From Chryseobacterium sp. Bi04 (GTDB lineage: Bacteria > Bacteroidota > Bacteroidia > Flavobacteriales > Weeksellaceae), in contig NZ_CAKKLP010000008.1 of NCBI RefSeq assembly GCF_918698085.1, positions 62,001 through 126,000 of the forward strand: a stretch of 64,000 nucleotides of DNA, read 5' to 3'. Below the pieces are notes generated by a model, which was given only the letters and a program-made list of their open reading frames with translations, did no database searches and was not told where the DNA came from. Positions within the stretch are counted from its first letter, which is position 1; each line of letters opens with the position of its first letter. Of the stretch, positions 25,528-33,718 are shown in pieces. Both the position numbers and the translations under genes were made by a program.

Positions 25528-26064
25528 TCATTCAAGGCTATTTTTAGAACACTTCACTAAATATTTCTTATTATCTAATAGCTTTTCCTGAACATTATCA
25601 AAGTTATTTTTTGTCAAAGAGAAATTCATTTTTCTTGGTATTTTATACTGACACTTTTCAGTCATTAACCTTTCACTTAAAGGATTAGTTCTTGAGCTTA
25701 AAATATCTATCAAAATCCAATCTTTTTTTAGTTTATCATAGCTAAAGTTTAATAAGTCAAAATCAAGATATTTAGGTGCATAAGTGAATTTAACGCTGAC
25801 AATACTTTTTATTACTTTGACATTTAAACTTCCTGCTTCTGAATTATAATTCGAGAAAAAAAATATTGAATCATTTTTCCTGTTCTCAATTGAATTCACA
25901 TATTCAAAAATTAGTTTATTGGTAACTGAATCTTTATAAGTAACATCCTGGATGTTATCTAAATTCAGATCTTTTTTAGCAATAATCTGATATTGTGCGC
26001 TAGTAAATAAAGGCACCAATATAATAGCAATTATTTTACTTTTTTTTAGAAACACATAGTTCAT
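25528..26064 (-). CDS. Exported protein of unknown function
   Basis: About 178 residues from the ATG at 26064, which gives a clean signal peptide (MNYVFLKKSKIIAIILVPL ... SAQ). A longer frame from 26172 would run through the duplicated 5' fragment and is rejected. The mature part DLNLDNIQDVTYKDSVTNKLIFEY resembles the start of the nearby TPR lipoprotein (FNNDGTRDDLYIITTDNKK), that is, the FG-GAP/VCBS-like 'number of D/N then verb' pattern, but the match is weak. A candidate periplasmic immunity protein by context only. Confidence 0.55.
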   Translation of the reverse strand: MNYVFLKKSKIIAIILVPLFTSAQYQIIAKKDLNLDNIQDVTYKDSVTNKLIFEYVNSIENRKNDSIFFFSNYNSEAGSLNVKVIKSIVSVKFTYAPKYLDFDLLNFSYDKLKKDWILIDILSSRTNPLSERLMTEKCQYKIPRKMNFSLTKNNFDNVQEKLLDNKKYLVKCSKNSLE

Positions 26065-26230
26065 CATACTTAAAAAATAATTTGTCAATTCTTTTATCAT
26101 CAACGTATTCTCCTTTATCAATAGTTTTATTAACAATATGAGTAACGGTATAGGATTTTGGTGTTTGCGCAAAATCGTTTATATGAAACGTCACCAGAAT
26201 AAGTAATGTATGTATTAAATTTTTCATCAT
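26036..26230 (-). pseudogene. Truncated duplicate of the 23789-24733 gene
   Basis: The first 48 codons after the second Met are nearly identical to the start of the 314-residue exported protein (shared TPKSYTVTHIVNKTIDKG and YVDDKRIDK), then the frame enters unrelated DNA (LFFKYDELCVSKKK) belonging to the upstream region of the next gene. The start overlaps the stop of the TPR lipoprotein, as in the other copy. It is a recombination product and would give a short exported stub if translated. Confidence 0.8.
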
Positions 26231-27057
26231 TTTGTTCTGTCCAGTACATACCTTGGAACTTTCTTCAAATCCTTCTTTTGAGACTTCATTAAAGAAAGAT
26301 ATATTTTATAATTTTCTATGGCTTTTCCTTTTTGTCCGGTATTCCAATAGCTATTTGCAATATTGAGATAAGCTACTACCCGATCGGGATATTTTTGAAT
26401 TATTTTCTGAAGCACATTAATCGATACTGTCGGGTTAATATTTTCGAGTTTAAAAGCTAAATCATTTATTTTAGTAATATTATTGGAGGAAATACTGAGA
26501 TAATCCAACCAGCTTTTGTTTGCTACCCAGTCATAATAATTAAACTTCATCTTGGGAAGATCACTTGTATCTAACAAAACTGATGCATTATCATCAGATT
26601 CTGTAGCAAAGTAGCTTTCTCTGTATTGATAAAGAATAAAATTATTATTTGAAAACTGTAATGTAAAGTCTACAACAGAATACTTATCAGAAGCTAGAGG
26701 TGCGATAGATGTTGTGTATGAAAGCAGGTTATTTTCAAACTTTAAATGATCAATATTAGCATCAGATTTACCACTGCATTCTTTGCAAGGGAAAATGTTG
26801 TCATTTTCATAGGTTAAAAGCTCTTTATTATTTTTATTCTTGAAAACGATGATAAGCTTTCTTTTAGTAAGGTCTTCTATCTGTTTTTTATTATCTGTTG
26901 TTATAATATATAAATCATCACGTGTTCCATCATTATTAAAATCATTATGCAGCTGAGCTACAATTTCATTCGATTTTAACAATGCTTCCACTTGAGAAGT
27001 TTGAGAATGACAGCTCAAACCTAAAAATAAAAATAGTAAAGGAATTTTATTGATCAC
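26227..27057 (-). CDS. TPR-like lipoprotein, candidate immunity protein
   Basis: About 276 residues using GTG at 27057, which places the lipoprotein signal (INKIPLLFLFLGLSC) at the N-terminus; the longer ATG frame (27120) puts 21 residues ahead of the signal and is less likely. An N-terminal domain (FNNDGTRDDLYIITTDNKK) is followed by a C-terminal TPR-like region (YPDRVVAYLNIANSYWNTGQKGKAIENYKIYL). It overlaps by 11 bases the vestigial effector tail before it, the arrangement of an effector-immunity pair. Envelope location fits protection against a periplasmic toxin (inference). Confidence 0.65.
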   Translation of the reverse strand: MINKIPLLFLFLGLSCHSQTSQVEALLKSNEIVAQLHNDFNNDGTRDDLYIITTDNKKQIEDLTKRKLIIVFKNKNNKELLTYENDNIFPCKECSGKSDANIDHLKFENNLLSYTTSIAPLASDKYSVVDFTLQFSNNNFILYQYRESYFATESDDNASVLLDTSDLPKMKFNYYDWVANKSWLDYLSISSNNITKINDLAFKLENINPTVSINVLQKIIQKYPDRVVAYLNIANSYWNTGQKGKAIENYKIYLSLMKSQKKDLKKVPRYVLDRTK

Positions 27058-27217
27058 CTTTAAATATTTTAACGGTTCTCTCAAAAGCTTCTCTTCTGTT
27101 ACTATATGATTTTGTTGCATAATTTACTTTTGCTGTTATTGAATTCACAACTTCATGAGTTGCTCCTTTTTTAGCTAATATATGAGCCTTCTTTAATCCA
27201 ATATTTAAAGTATCCAT
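27047..27217 (-). pseudogene. Vestigial third PAAR-like effector (start fused to toxin tail)
   Basis: A 56-codon frame. Its first codons MDTLN and the 21 bases before them closely match the starts of the two intact effectors (MDRLN; ACATTCATTATTATGGAT versus ACATTCATTAATATGGAT). It continues directly as GLKKAHILAKKGATHEVVNS ITAKVNYATKSYSNRREAFERTV, which looks like the end of a toxin domain. The simplest reading is an internal deletion that removed the PAAR-like module and most of the toxin, leaving start and tail next to the immunity gene. Confidence 0.6.
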
Positions 27218-27273
27218 ATTAATGAATGTTTTTAATGATAAAATATCATAACTAATTATAATATAGGAAATTA

Positions 27274-27677
27274 TTAATTTACATCATTCAAAATTCTTCT
27301 CTGTTTTTTGTTCAAATTCTTTAAGGGCTTTAAATAATATTTATCATTATTTTTCTTAAAATAAAGTTTGTCTCCAACAATATTATTCCCTAAAAAAGTT
27401 CGTTTAATAATCAATAAATTTTTCTTACAACAACCAGCGGTAATCTCTATTTTAGCATTATTCCAATAATAACAGTTTTTATATTTACACTTCTATTCAG
27501 CCATTTATTTTCTTTTTTATCTATTGATAAACAAACACTATCGTCACTTACTTTCTGTTGAAGTATGATATTGGCATTTAAAACTTTATTCCAAATCTTT
27601 ATTTCCTGAGCTTGGGCTACAAAACCCATTAGTATAAAAATCATTGGATAGGTTATCTTAATTTTTTTAATAAACAT
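27274..27677 (-). pseudogene. Frameshifted exported protein gene
   Basis: The uninterrupted frame (27447-27677) gives 76 residues with a signal peptide (YPMIFILMGFVAQAQ) and ends at IGIMLK. If one A is added to the A5 run (27476-27480, Ts on the plus strand), the frame continues as NIKNCYYWNNAKIEITAGCC ... KQRRILNDVN to a stop at 27274, giving a coherent protein of about 133 residues with a typical lysine-rich composition. Either a genuine mutation, a phase-variable homopolymer, or a sequencing error. Lies 6 bases after the GH19-effector immunity candidate. Confidence 0.7.
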
Positions 27678-27683
27678 TATGTT

Positions 27684-28373
27684 TTAATATTGTGTCAATC
27701 GCCTTCTATACTGTGGTGCTATAAATTTTTCAATTTCTTTCCATGTAAAATAAACAGAGTGTTCCGGATAACCACTATTTGTTCTACTTTTCTCATCATA
27801 AAAAATGAGATTTATACCTATAATTTTCCCCTCTATACTTGTATCTATTTTGTATTGATTGAGATTCTTTATTGGAACAAATACGTTGTTATCTGTCTTT
27901 AATTTTTTACTACATATCTGTAGGAGCATTTTTTTGTTCGTGAATAATTTTTCTCCAACTTCTGTATCATTCATTTCATCAAAGAAATAATAGATCGTAT
28001 ACTCCCATGGAGAGCCATAAGACTGAATATGTACAGATACATTTAGTAAGCCGTTCTTATTGAGAAATATTTTATATTTTTCAAATCCAAATTGGTTGTC
28101 ACGTAAAGAATTTGTTGAAATTAAGTTTTTTAAAGTATCTTTTTTTGCATTCAATCTTTTTTCTGAGTTATCAAAAAAAACACCATTAAAAAGATCATAG
28201 CTTTTTTGAATTTTCTTGTAAATGACTGTATTCTTAGTTTCTATTTTTAATTCCTGTAACTCAAAACATTCATTGGAAATACATACCGAATCTTTTAAAA
28301 CAGAAACATTTTGAGCATATGAAAATATGCTAAACAAAAAAACAAATAATATCTTGGGCGGGTATTTTATCAT
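27684..28373 (-). CDS. Exported candidate immunity protein for the GH19 effector
   Basis: A 229-residue protein with a signal peptide (PPKILFVFLFSIFSYAQ). The ATG overlaps the stop of the GH19 effector by four bases (ATGA), the tightest possible coupling. The mature region is beta-rich with two early cysteines (CISNECFELQEL) and no recognised domain. A periplasmic location suits protection against a peptidoglycan-cleaving toxin. The immunity role is inferred only from position and export. Confidence 0.65.
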   Translation of the reverse strand: MIKYPPKILFVFLFSIFSYAQNVSVLKDSVCISNECFELQELKIETKNTVIYKKIQKSYDLFNGVFFDNSEKRLNAKKDTLKNLISTNSLRDNQFGFEKYKIFLNKNGLLNVSVHIQSYGSPWEYTIYYFFDEMNDTEVGEKLFTNKKMLLQICSKKLKTDNNVFVPIKNLNQYKIDTSIEGKIIGINLIFYDEKSRTNSGYPEHSVYFTWKEIEKFIAPQYRRRLTQY

Positions 28374-29929
28374 TTTTTCTCTTTTTTTATAGATTCATAA
28401 TGTTCTTTAATTTCAAAAGCAATTTTTGCTCTTTCATAATTTTTCGCCCTTTTAGGGAGTGCTTTTGTATCGTATCTATTAATAGCTTTTGAAACAGAAT
28501 CAACATCATCGTTGTCAGCATGCTGCTTTGCTGTTTTTTTATTATATTTCGTTCCTTCATTCCAAAACCATAATGCAGATTGAGTTGCATACATTGGATC
28601 TTCGGATAATTTTAAATACTTTCCTTTTAAAGGAACTCCTTGCTTTTCTTCTGCAAAATCTATGGATCCCGTTGTATCATCAGTAAAAGGATTTTTATTC
28701 CTATATTTTGAAAAACTTCCATAATTTGCCCTACCTGTCACCTGCTTTAAACCTCTCCCTTTAAATTTCCACCCATCTCTCGTTAGCTCATCTCCATTTC
28801 CTAGTCCTCTTGTATCACCTGGATAAGGGGCATAAGCTCTAGACATTAAAGGAATCCCAAAATAAGTATGAGGTTGCAATACTATTTTATAATCTAATGA
28901 CTTATCTGATTTTAAAACCTCTTTAAGTACTTTTCCTATTCTTTTTTTAGGATTTTTCGGATCTTTCCCTCCTATATATTTCCCATATAATTCCCCGTCT
29001 ATAATAGATGGTTTATCATTCAATAATATTGTTTTAAGTTCATCATTTGTTTTTGAAATTTTGTTTCCTTTAGCATCAATTATTGTAAAAATTGATGTTA
29101 GATGGTCTTTCAAAGATTCAACAATAGTTGTATTGATTGGAATTACAGAAGAACTAAAAACTCCTAAACTTATACTGGAAGAATATTCTTCTCCTTCTTC
29201 AAATGTTGTAAACGAAGCTGACTCAAGAGCAATTTGTGCAACAAAGTGAGCTTTTCTTAAGCATGTATCTAAACCAAAATCTTTTCTATATTTATTTAAG
29301 TAAGGTAATATTGAATTTATAATTTGTTGTTGTTTTTCACTTAAGCTTTTTACACCGATTGTTTCTCTTATTAACTCAGCGGTTATTTCTTTTGAACAAT
29401 TTGGACACTTACCATCTTTATTTTCCGGCACCGGTGCTCCTTTTGCATCAATACTTTCCGGAACATTTACTTGTCCGGAGGTTACAAATTCTACTTTCCC
29501 TGTTTCAGGGGGAACACTTCCCGGCATTTTTCCTGTTCCCGGTAAAGTGGACTTTTTTAGCAGCACATAATTCTCCTGAACTTTCACAGTTCCAAAATCC
29601 TGCCACTCTGTGAGAGAAATCATCTGAAACCCATCATCAAAGATAAAGTTTGGAATCTGTTTTTCAACGATGGTTCCGGTAAGCTTATCTTGTGTGGTGG
29701 GTACATCATTCAACACTTTAAATGTTCCCAAATGAGCATTGAATTTTATTTTTGCTCCGTCTATAGCCAGCAATAAATCTTCTTGCTTTTTATCTTTCTC
29801 CTCATTTTCGGCACGCTTTCCTGCCATTTTCTGGCTGTTGGCAGCTTTCATCTGATCGGGAGTCTGTTCTGGAGCCTGATTTTGAGTTTCCGGGACGGCA
29901 TTTTTGCCATCGTTATTTAACCTATCCAT
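28370..29929 (-). CDS. T6SS effector: PAAR-like N-terminus with GH19 lysozyme-like toxin
   Basis: A 519-residue protein. Residues 1-50 are a charged Gln/Lys-rich leader; 52-170 form a PAAR-like (DUF4280-type) domain (AIDGAKIKFNAHLGTFKVL ... VLLKKSTLPG) that would cap the VgrG spike. The shared part is almost identical to that of the 30645-33029 effector up to about residue 100. The C-terminus is glycoside hydrolase 19-like: AHFVAQIALESASF with catalytic Glu236, then GRGLKQVTGRANYGSF (391-406) and WFWNEG (454-459). GH19 toxins cut peptidoglycan or chitin; delivery into a rival's periplasm is the likely role. Confidence 0.85.
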   Translation of the reverse strand: MDRLNNDGKNAVPETQNQAPEQTPDQMKAANSQKMAGKRAENEEKDKKQEDLLLAIDGAKIKFNAHLGTFKVLNDVPTTQDKLTGTIVEKQIPNFIFDDGFQMISLTEWQDFGTVKVQENYVLLKKSTLPGTGKMPGSVPPETGKVEFVTSGQVNVPESIDAKGAPVPENKDGKCPNCSKEITAELIRETIGVKSLSEKQQQIINSILPYLNKYRKDFGLDTCLRKAHFVAQIALESASFTTFEEGEEYSSSISLGVFSSSVIPINTTIVESLKDHLTSIFTIIDAKGNKISKTNDELKTILLNDKPSIIDGELYGKYIGGKDPKNPKKRIGKVLKEVLKSDKSLDYKIVLQPHTYFGIPLMSRAYAPYPGDTRGLGNGDELTRDGWKFKGRGLKQVTGRANYGSFSKYRNKNPFTDDTTGSIDFAEEKQGVPLKGKYLKLSEDPMYATQSALWFWNEGTKYNKKTAKQHADNDDVDSVSKAINRYDTKALPKRAKNYERAKIAFEIKEHYESIKKEKK

Positions 29930-30084
29930 AATAATGAATGTTTTAATTGTATTCTATCATTATTCCATCTATTTTTGATTGTTCTAGTTGCCACACAACA
30001 CCTGTCTATAATTCAGTAACCATTTTTTCTTTTGACAATGTCAACAATAATACATGAGGCACTATAGAGCAATCCTTTTATCTT

Positions 30085-30639
30085 TTATTTTATGTTACCT
30101 TTTTCAGAATCTGGATTTACAAGATTAATTTTCTGTATTTCTTTTGGAAATTTAGAGTAATTTATTTTTTGTACTCTTTTCAGTTCTGATGGAAACCATA
30201 TGGCAATTCGATTTAAATTATAATTATTAAAGTGATAATCTTCTGGTTGTTTGCTTTCTCTTTTGTATAAATTATTCTCCTTAAAATACCCCCCTAATAA
30301 TTTAATATCTGCATCTGATAAAAGAGTACAGTCAATTACCTTTTTTTGATTTTCATCTATATAATAATAAAATTTTGAGGCTTTCCACAGTGGAATATAG
30401 TCCAGATCACTCATTTTTCCGGTTTCAATATAGAGAAAAGATATAGGCTCTTTTTCTTTATATACATAGCTATTATTGAAAGCTCTATAAATAACTTTAT
30501 CCTTATGCACCTCTAAAGTGCAGTATGCATATTTAGAATTCATTTCAGTTATATTATCATTGTGATAATATTCATAATATTTTACAGAACTACATGATAT
30601 TATTGTTAATAATGAAAATATAAAGATTAGTTTCTTCAT
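30085..30639 (-). CDS. Lipoprotein, candidate immunity protein for the metalloprotease effector
   Basis: A 184-residue lipoprotein (signal IFIFSLLTIISC, Cys at 16). It begins five bases after the stop of the metalloprotease effector. The mature part is rich in Tyr and Lys (YYEYYHNDN, YVYKEKEP, KFYYYIDENQKK) and belongs to no family I recognise. Candidate inner- or outer-membrane-anchored immunity protein by position (inference). The 155 bases downstream show no gene. Confidence 0.65.
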   Translation of the reverse strand: MKKLIFIFSLLTIISCSSVKYYEYYHNDNITEMNSKYAYCTLEVHKDKVIYRAFNNSYVYKEKEPISFLYIETGKMSDLDYIPLWKASKFYYYIDENQKKVIDCTLLSDADIKLLGGYFKENNLYKRESKQPEDYHFNNYNLNRIAIWFPSELKRVQKINYSKFPKEIQKINLVNPDSEKGNIK

Positions 30640-30644
30640 CTCTT

Positions 30645-33029
30645 TTATTTTATTTCAATTAAATATTTTCTTGTTTTCCCAAGGTTAATCATATTTTTCC
30701 ACTGCCATTGATAAAAAGATTTGTATTGAAAATTACTATTGAAAGTACCATCTGTTTTTTGTCTGTAGTCCAGATAATTCTCAAGAGTCTCACTATTAGC
30801 TTTAGAGTTGGGAAATTCTTCATAAGACTTTGCTTTTTTACGTTCTTTTTTCAATCTCTCTAATTCTTCTTTCTTCATTTTTAAGTTTTCTTTTTCCTGT
30901 AATAGATTTACAGCATTAGAACTTATTTGAGAAAGTGCTTTTCCCTCTAAACCGATCACATCATTTTTTACAAAATCTACAAAATTTGCCTCAAAATTTG
31001 TAAAAGAATATTTGTCCGTAACCAGAGCTTCTAAAGATTTATATCTTTCATTAAGCAGAGTCAAGCCTTGTAAATCACTTATTGGAATATTATCTCTTTT
31101 AGAGATACCCTCTAATTTTTCTAAATTATCAATATTCGAATTTATTACGCTATCTATCTCAACTGTTAAATTTTTGATTTCATCTTCATAATCTTGTTTA
31201 TATTTTTGTCCATTTTCTTTTATCTGATACCTCCCCATCACTTCTGCCTCAAAAGGATGTCTTAATCCGAAAGCATGCCCTAATTCATGTATTATTAAAG
31301 AAGCTGCATCTTTATCAGTAAGAGCAGAATTGAAAATTTGTGCAGTCCCAGAATTTATTAATGAAAAAGCCTGTATTTCTTTTTCAGGAGACCCTGCGCC
31401 ATGTATATCTTCAGTATAAAAGAAATAAATTTTTCCATTCTGGTCTAGCTTAAATGAATTTGGGTATAATTGATTATATTCGGCTTTTTCCTTTACAAAA
31501 TCATCATACAAAGCTTTTATTTTTTGATCATTCCATATATTAGTTACTTTATGCTCTTCATGCATCTTTTTAGCTTTTTTCAAGTCATCACTTTTATAAC
31601 CATACATTTTATCAATTTCCTTCAGTAGATTTTCAATCTTTTTATTGAGTAATTCTTCTCTTCTTTGCTGATCAGCCTTACCAGAATTATTTGCTTCAAA
31701 TCGACGTCCCATTAATTCATCATATTTAAATGCTTTCTGCTTATTTGAGGCAGAATATTCTAAATATCGTTTTCCGTCAATATCATTGAAAAAACTTTTA
31801 AATTCGCTTTCCAAAAAAGTGACATGCTTTGTAGTAGCAGCTAATTCTCCAAAAATATAGGCTTGGTTAAAAGAGTTTTCATTAAATAATTTCACTATAT
31901 CCTTCATTAAATTTACATGAGGAATATCTTTGGATTCGGTACTTGCTGTAGTTCCAAAGGTCACTTTTACTGGCTGTATAATGGTTTTATAAATAGTATT
32001 AGCTTTTACAATAAGTTTTCCTAATTCCTGAGGTTGCTCTTTTGCTTTTGCAATAATGGTAACATCCTTACTAAATGCTCCTGTACATTCAATACTAATT
32101 TTTTGAGCAGCACCTTTTATACTTAATCTTACAATATTAGGAGATATTTTGATTTTATCATCTGAACTTATTAATTCAATATCAGCTTCATTTATTTCAC
32201 GTTTCACAAAGGCCTCATTGGCCCTTACATATATAAAAATTTTACTTTTTTTATTATCGGTATTACTTTCAGTATTTGGCCCCCAAACACTTAAGTATGG
32301 ACATAGATATTCTTTTTTACCAGCATAGGTTTTCTCTTTAGTAATAATATTGGATAATTTTTCATATTTAGAAGCTAATCCTTCAGCACAAACTTGTTTA
32401 TCAAATCGGTCAAAGCCAAATTCTCCATTGTATTGAGTATCTTCTCTTCCAAATTTTCCATCTGCATTTAATTGCGAACGATAGAAATCTATACAGGCTA
32501 CAAAGGTTTGTTCCACAATAGTATTTCGCAGAACCGGTGCACCCTTTGGATCAATGCTTTCAGGTATATTCACCTGTCCGGAATCTACAAATTCAACTTT
32601 CCCCGTTTCCGGAGGTGTTCCGGGTACAGCTCCTACTCCGGGTAAAAACGATTTCTTCAACAGCACTTCATTGTCCTGTACTTTAGCATTTCCAAAATTT
32701 TGCCACTCTATAGATTTCGTCAAAATGAAACCATCATCAAAGATAAAATTGGGTGTCTGTTTTTCTACAATAGTTCCGGTAAGCTTATCTTGTGTGGTTG
32801 GCACATCATTTAACACTTTAAATGTTCCCAAATGAGCATTGAATTTTATTTTTGCTCCGTCTATAGCCAGCAATAAATCTTCCTGCTTTTTATCTTTCTC
32901 CTCATTTTCGGCACGCTTTCCTGCCATTTTCTGGCTGTTGGCAGCTTTCATCTGATCGGGAGTCTGTTCTGGAGCCTGATTTTGAGTTTCCGGGACGGCA
33001 TTTTTGCCATCGTTATTTAACCTATCCAT
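30645..33029 (-). CDS. T6SS effector: PAAR-like N-terminus with zinc metalloprotease toxin
   Basis: A 794-residue protein. Residues 1-100 are virtually identical to the GH19 effector; the PAAR-like domain runs to about residue 172. A middle region (about 280-345, IKISPNIVRLSIKGAAQKIS...) looks like an Ig-like linker. The toxin contains HELGHAFGLRHP with the zinc-binding His581/His585/His591 pattern HExxHxxGxxH of metzincins. Long helical, coiled-coil-like stretches (KENLKMKKEELERLKKERKK) follow. Its start overlaps the putative adaptor gene by 13 bases. Proteolytic targets are unknown. Confidence 0.85.
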   Translation of the reverse strand: MDRLNNDGKNAVPETQNQAPEQTPDQMKAANSQKMAGKRAENEEKDKKQEDLLLAIDGAKIKFNAHLGTFKVLNDVPTTQDKLTGTIVEKQTPNFIFDDGFILTKSIEWQNFGNAKVQDNEVLLKKSFLPGVGAVPGTPPETGKVEFVDSGQVNIPESIDPKGAPVLRNTIVEQTFVACIDFYRSQLNADGKFGREDTQYNGEFGFDRFDKQVCAEGLASKYEKLSNIITKEKTYAGKKEYLCPYLSVWGPNTESNTDNKKSKIFIYVRANEAFVKREINEADIELISSDDKIKISPNIVRLSIKGAAQKISIECTGAFSKDVTIIAKAKEQPQELGKLIVKANTIYKTIIQPVKVTFGTTASTESKDIPHVNLMKDIVKLFNENSFNQAYIFGELAATTKHVTFLESEFKSFFNDIDGKRYLEYSASNKQKAFKYDELMGRRFEANNSGKADQQRREELLNKKIENLLKEIDKMYGYKSDDLKKAKKMHEEHKVTNIWNDQKIKALYDDFVKEKAEYNQLYPNSFKLDQNGKIYFFYTEDIHGAGSPEKEIQAFSLINSGTAQIFNSALTDKDAASLIIHELGHAFGLRHPFEAEVMGRYQIKENGQKYKQDYEDEIKNLTVEIDSVINSNIDNLEKLEGISKRDNIPISDLQGLTLLNERYKSLEALVTDKYSFTNFEANFVDFVKNDVIGLEGKALSQISSNAVNLLQEKENLKMKKEELERLKKERKKAKSYEEFPNSKANSETLENYLDYRQKTDGTFNSNFQYKSFYQWQWKNMINLGKTRKYLIEIK

Positions 33030-33718
33030 AATAATGAATGTTTTAAATGGGCATTGTGTTTTTTAACTTCTGTAAAACCTTCCTCATAAAGATCGCCCTT
33101 GAAAACAAAGAGACCTCTGAAATAGCTGGTTTCAGTTTTTTCTAAGTTTTCAGAAGAAATGGTCAGCATCATTTTTTCACCATCCATTACAGGAGTCATA
33201 ATTTCCGTATATCCTTCAGAAGATATTCTTTTTCTTTTGCTATCAAATGACTGCAATAAGCCATTAAAAAGCAGCCCAAACATATGGTAACTTCCTAAAA
33301 ATTCAATCAGTTCATTTTCATTTTCCAGCAAGTGGCTCACCCGGCTGAAATAGCTGTCTACCGCTTCTCCTTTATGGGTCTGTGATAATTCAGTTTGAAT
33401 TTTCACCCACCTCATCTGGAGAAAAAACAGATTATCTACCGCTGTAATATTTCCCTCTTCATCTACCCTGCATTCTATCTCATCAAACAGATAGCTGACC
33501 TTTTTAAAAAATTGCCCCATTGCATCATCTTTATCTGAGAAGTCAAAATCAACGACTAGAATCTGGAACTGATGTTCTTCTTTCTCTTTTCCAAGGTAAC
33601 AGACCTCCACCTGTCTGGCATATCGTTTTTCTGTGGAATAAAATTCGTTTTTCTGCTCTGTAACAATCGTTTCCAGGCGGTATATTTTCTGATGAAGGTT
33701 TTGCAGTATACTATTCAT
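33017..33718 (-). CDS. Putative T6SS effector adaptor/chaperone
   Basis: A 233-residue cytoplasmic protein (no signal peptide) with a helical, acidic composition and no recognised domain. It starts with TAATG overlap at the Tle1 stop and its last codons overlap the metalloprotease effector by 13 bases. Genes directly upstream of PAAR-like effectors commonly encode loading adaptors (Tap, EagR and similar), so an adaptor role is a reasonable guess. The last 21 bases of this gene are also found before the second and vestigial effectors, showing that the effector unit was copied together with the end of this gene. Confidence 0.6.
   Translation of the reverse strand: MNSILQNLHQKIYRLETIVTEQKNEFYSTEKRYARQVEVCYLGKEKEEHQFQILVVDFDFSDKDDAMGQFFKKVSYLFDEIECRVDEEGNITAVDNLFFLQMRWVKIQTELSQTHKGEAVDSYFSRVSHLLENENELIEFLGSYHMFGLLFNGLLQSFDSKRKRISSEGYTEIMTPVMDGEKMMLTISSENLEKTETSYFRGLFVFKGDLYEEGFTEVKKHNAHLKHSLLWIG

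Noticed and set aside
26036-26172. Longer start of the 25528-26064 gene at 26172
   Set aside because: The extra N-terminus is the out-of-frame reading of the duplicated 5' fragment; the ATG at 26064 gives a proper signal peptide.
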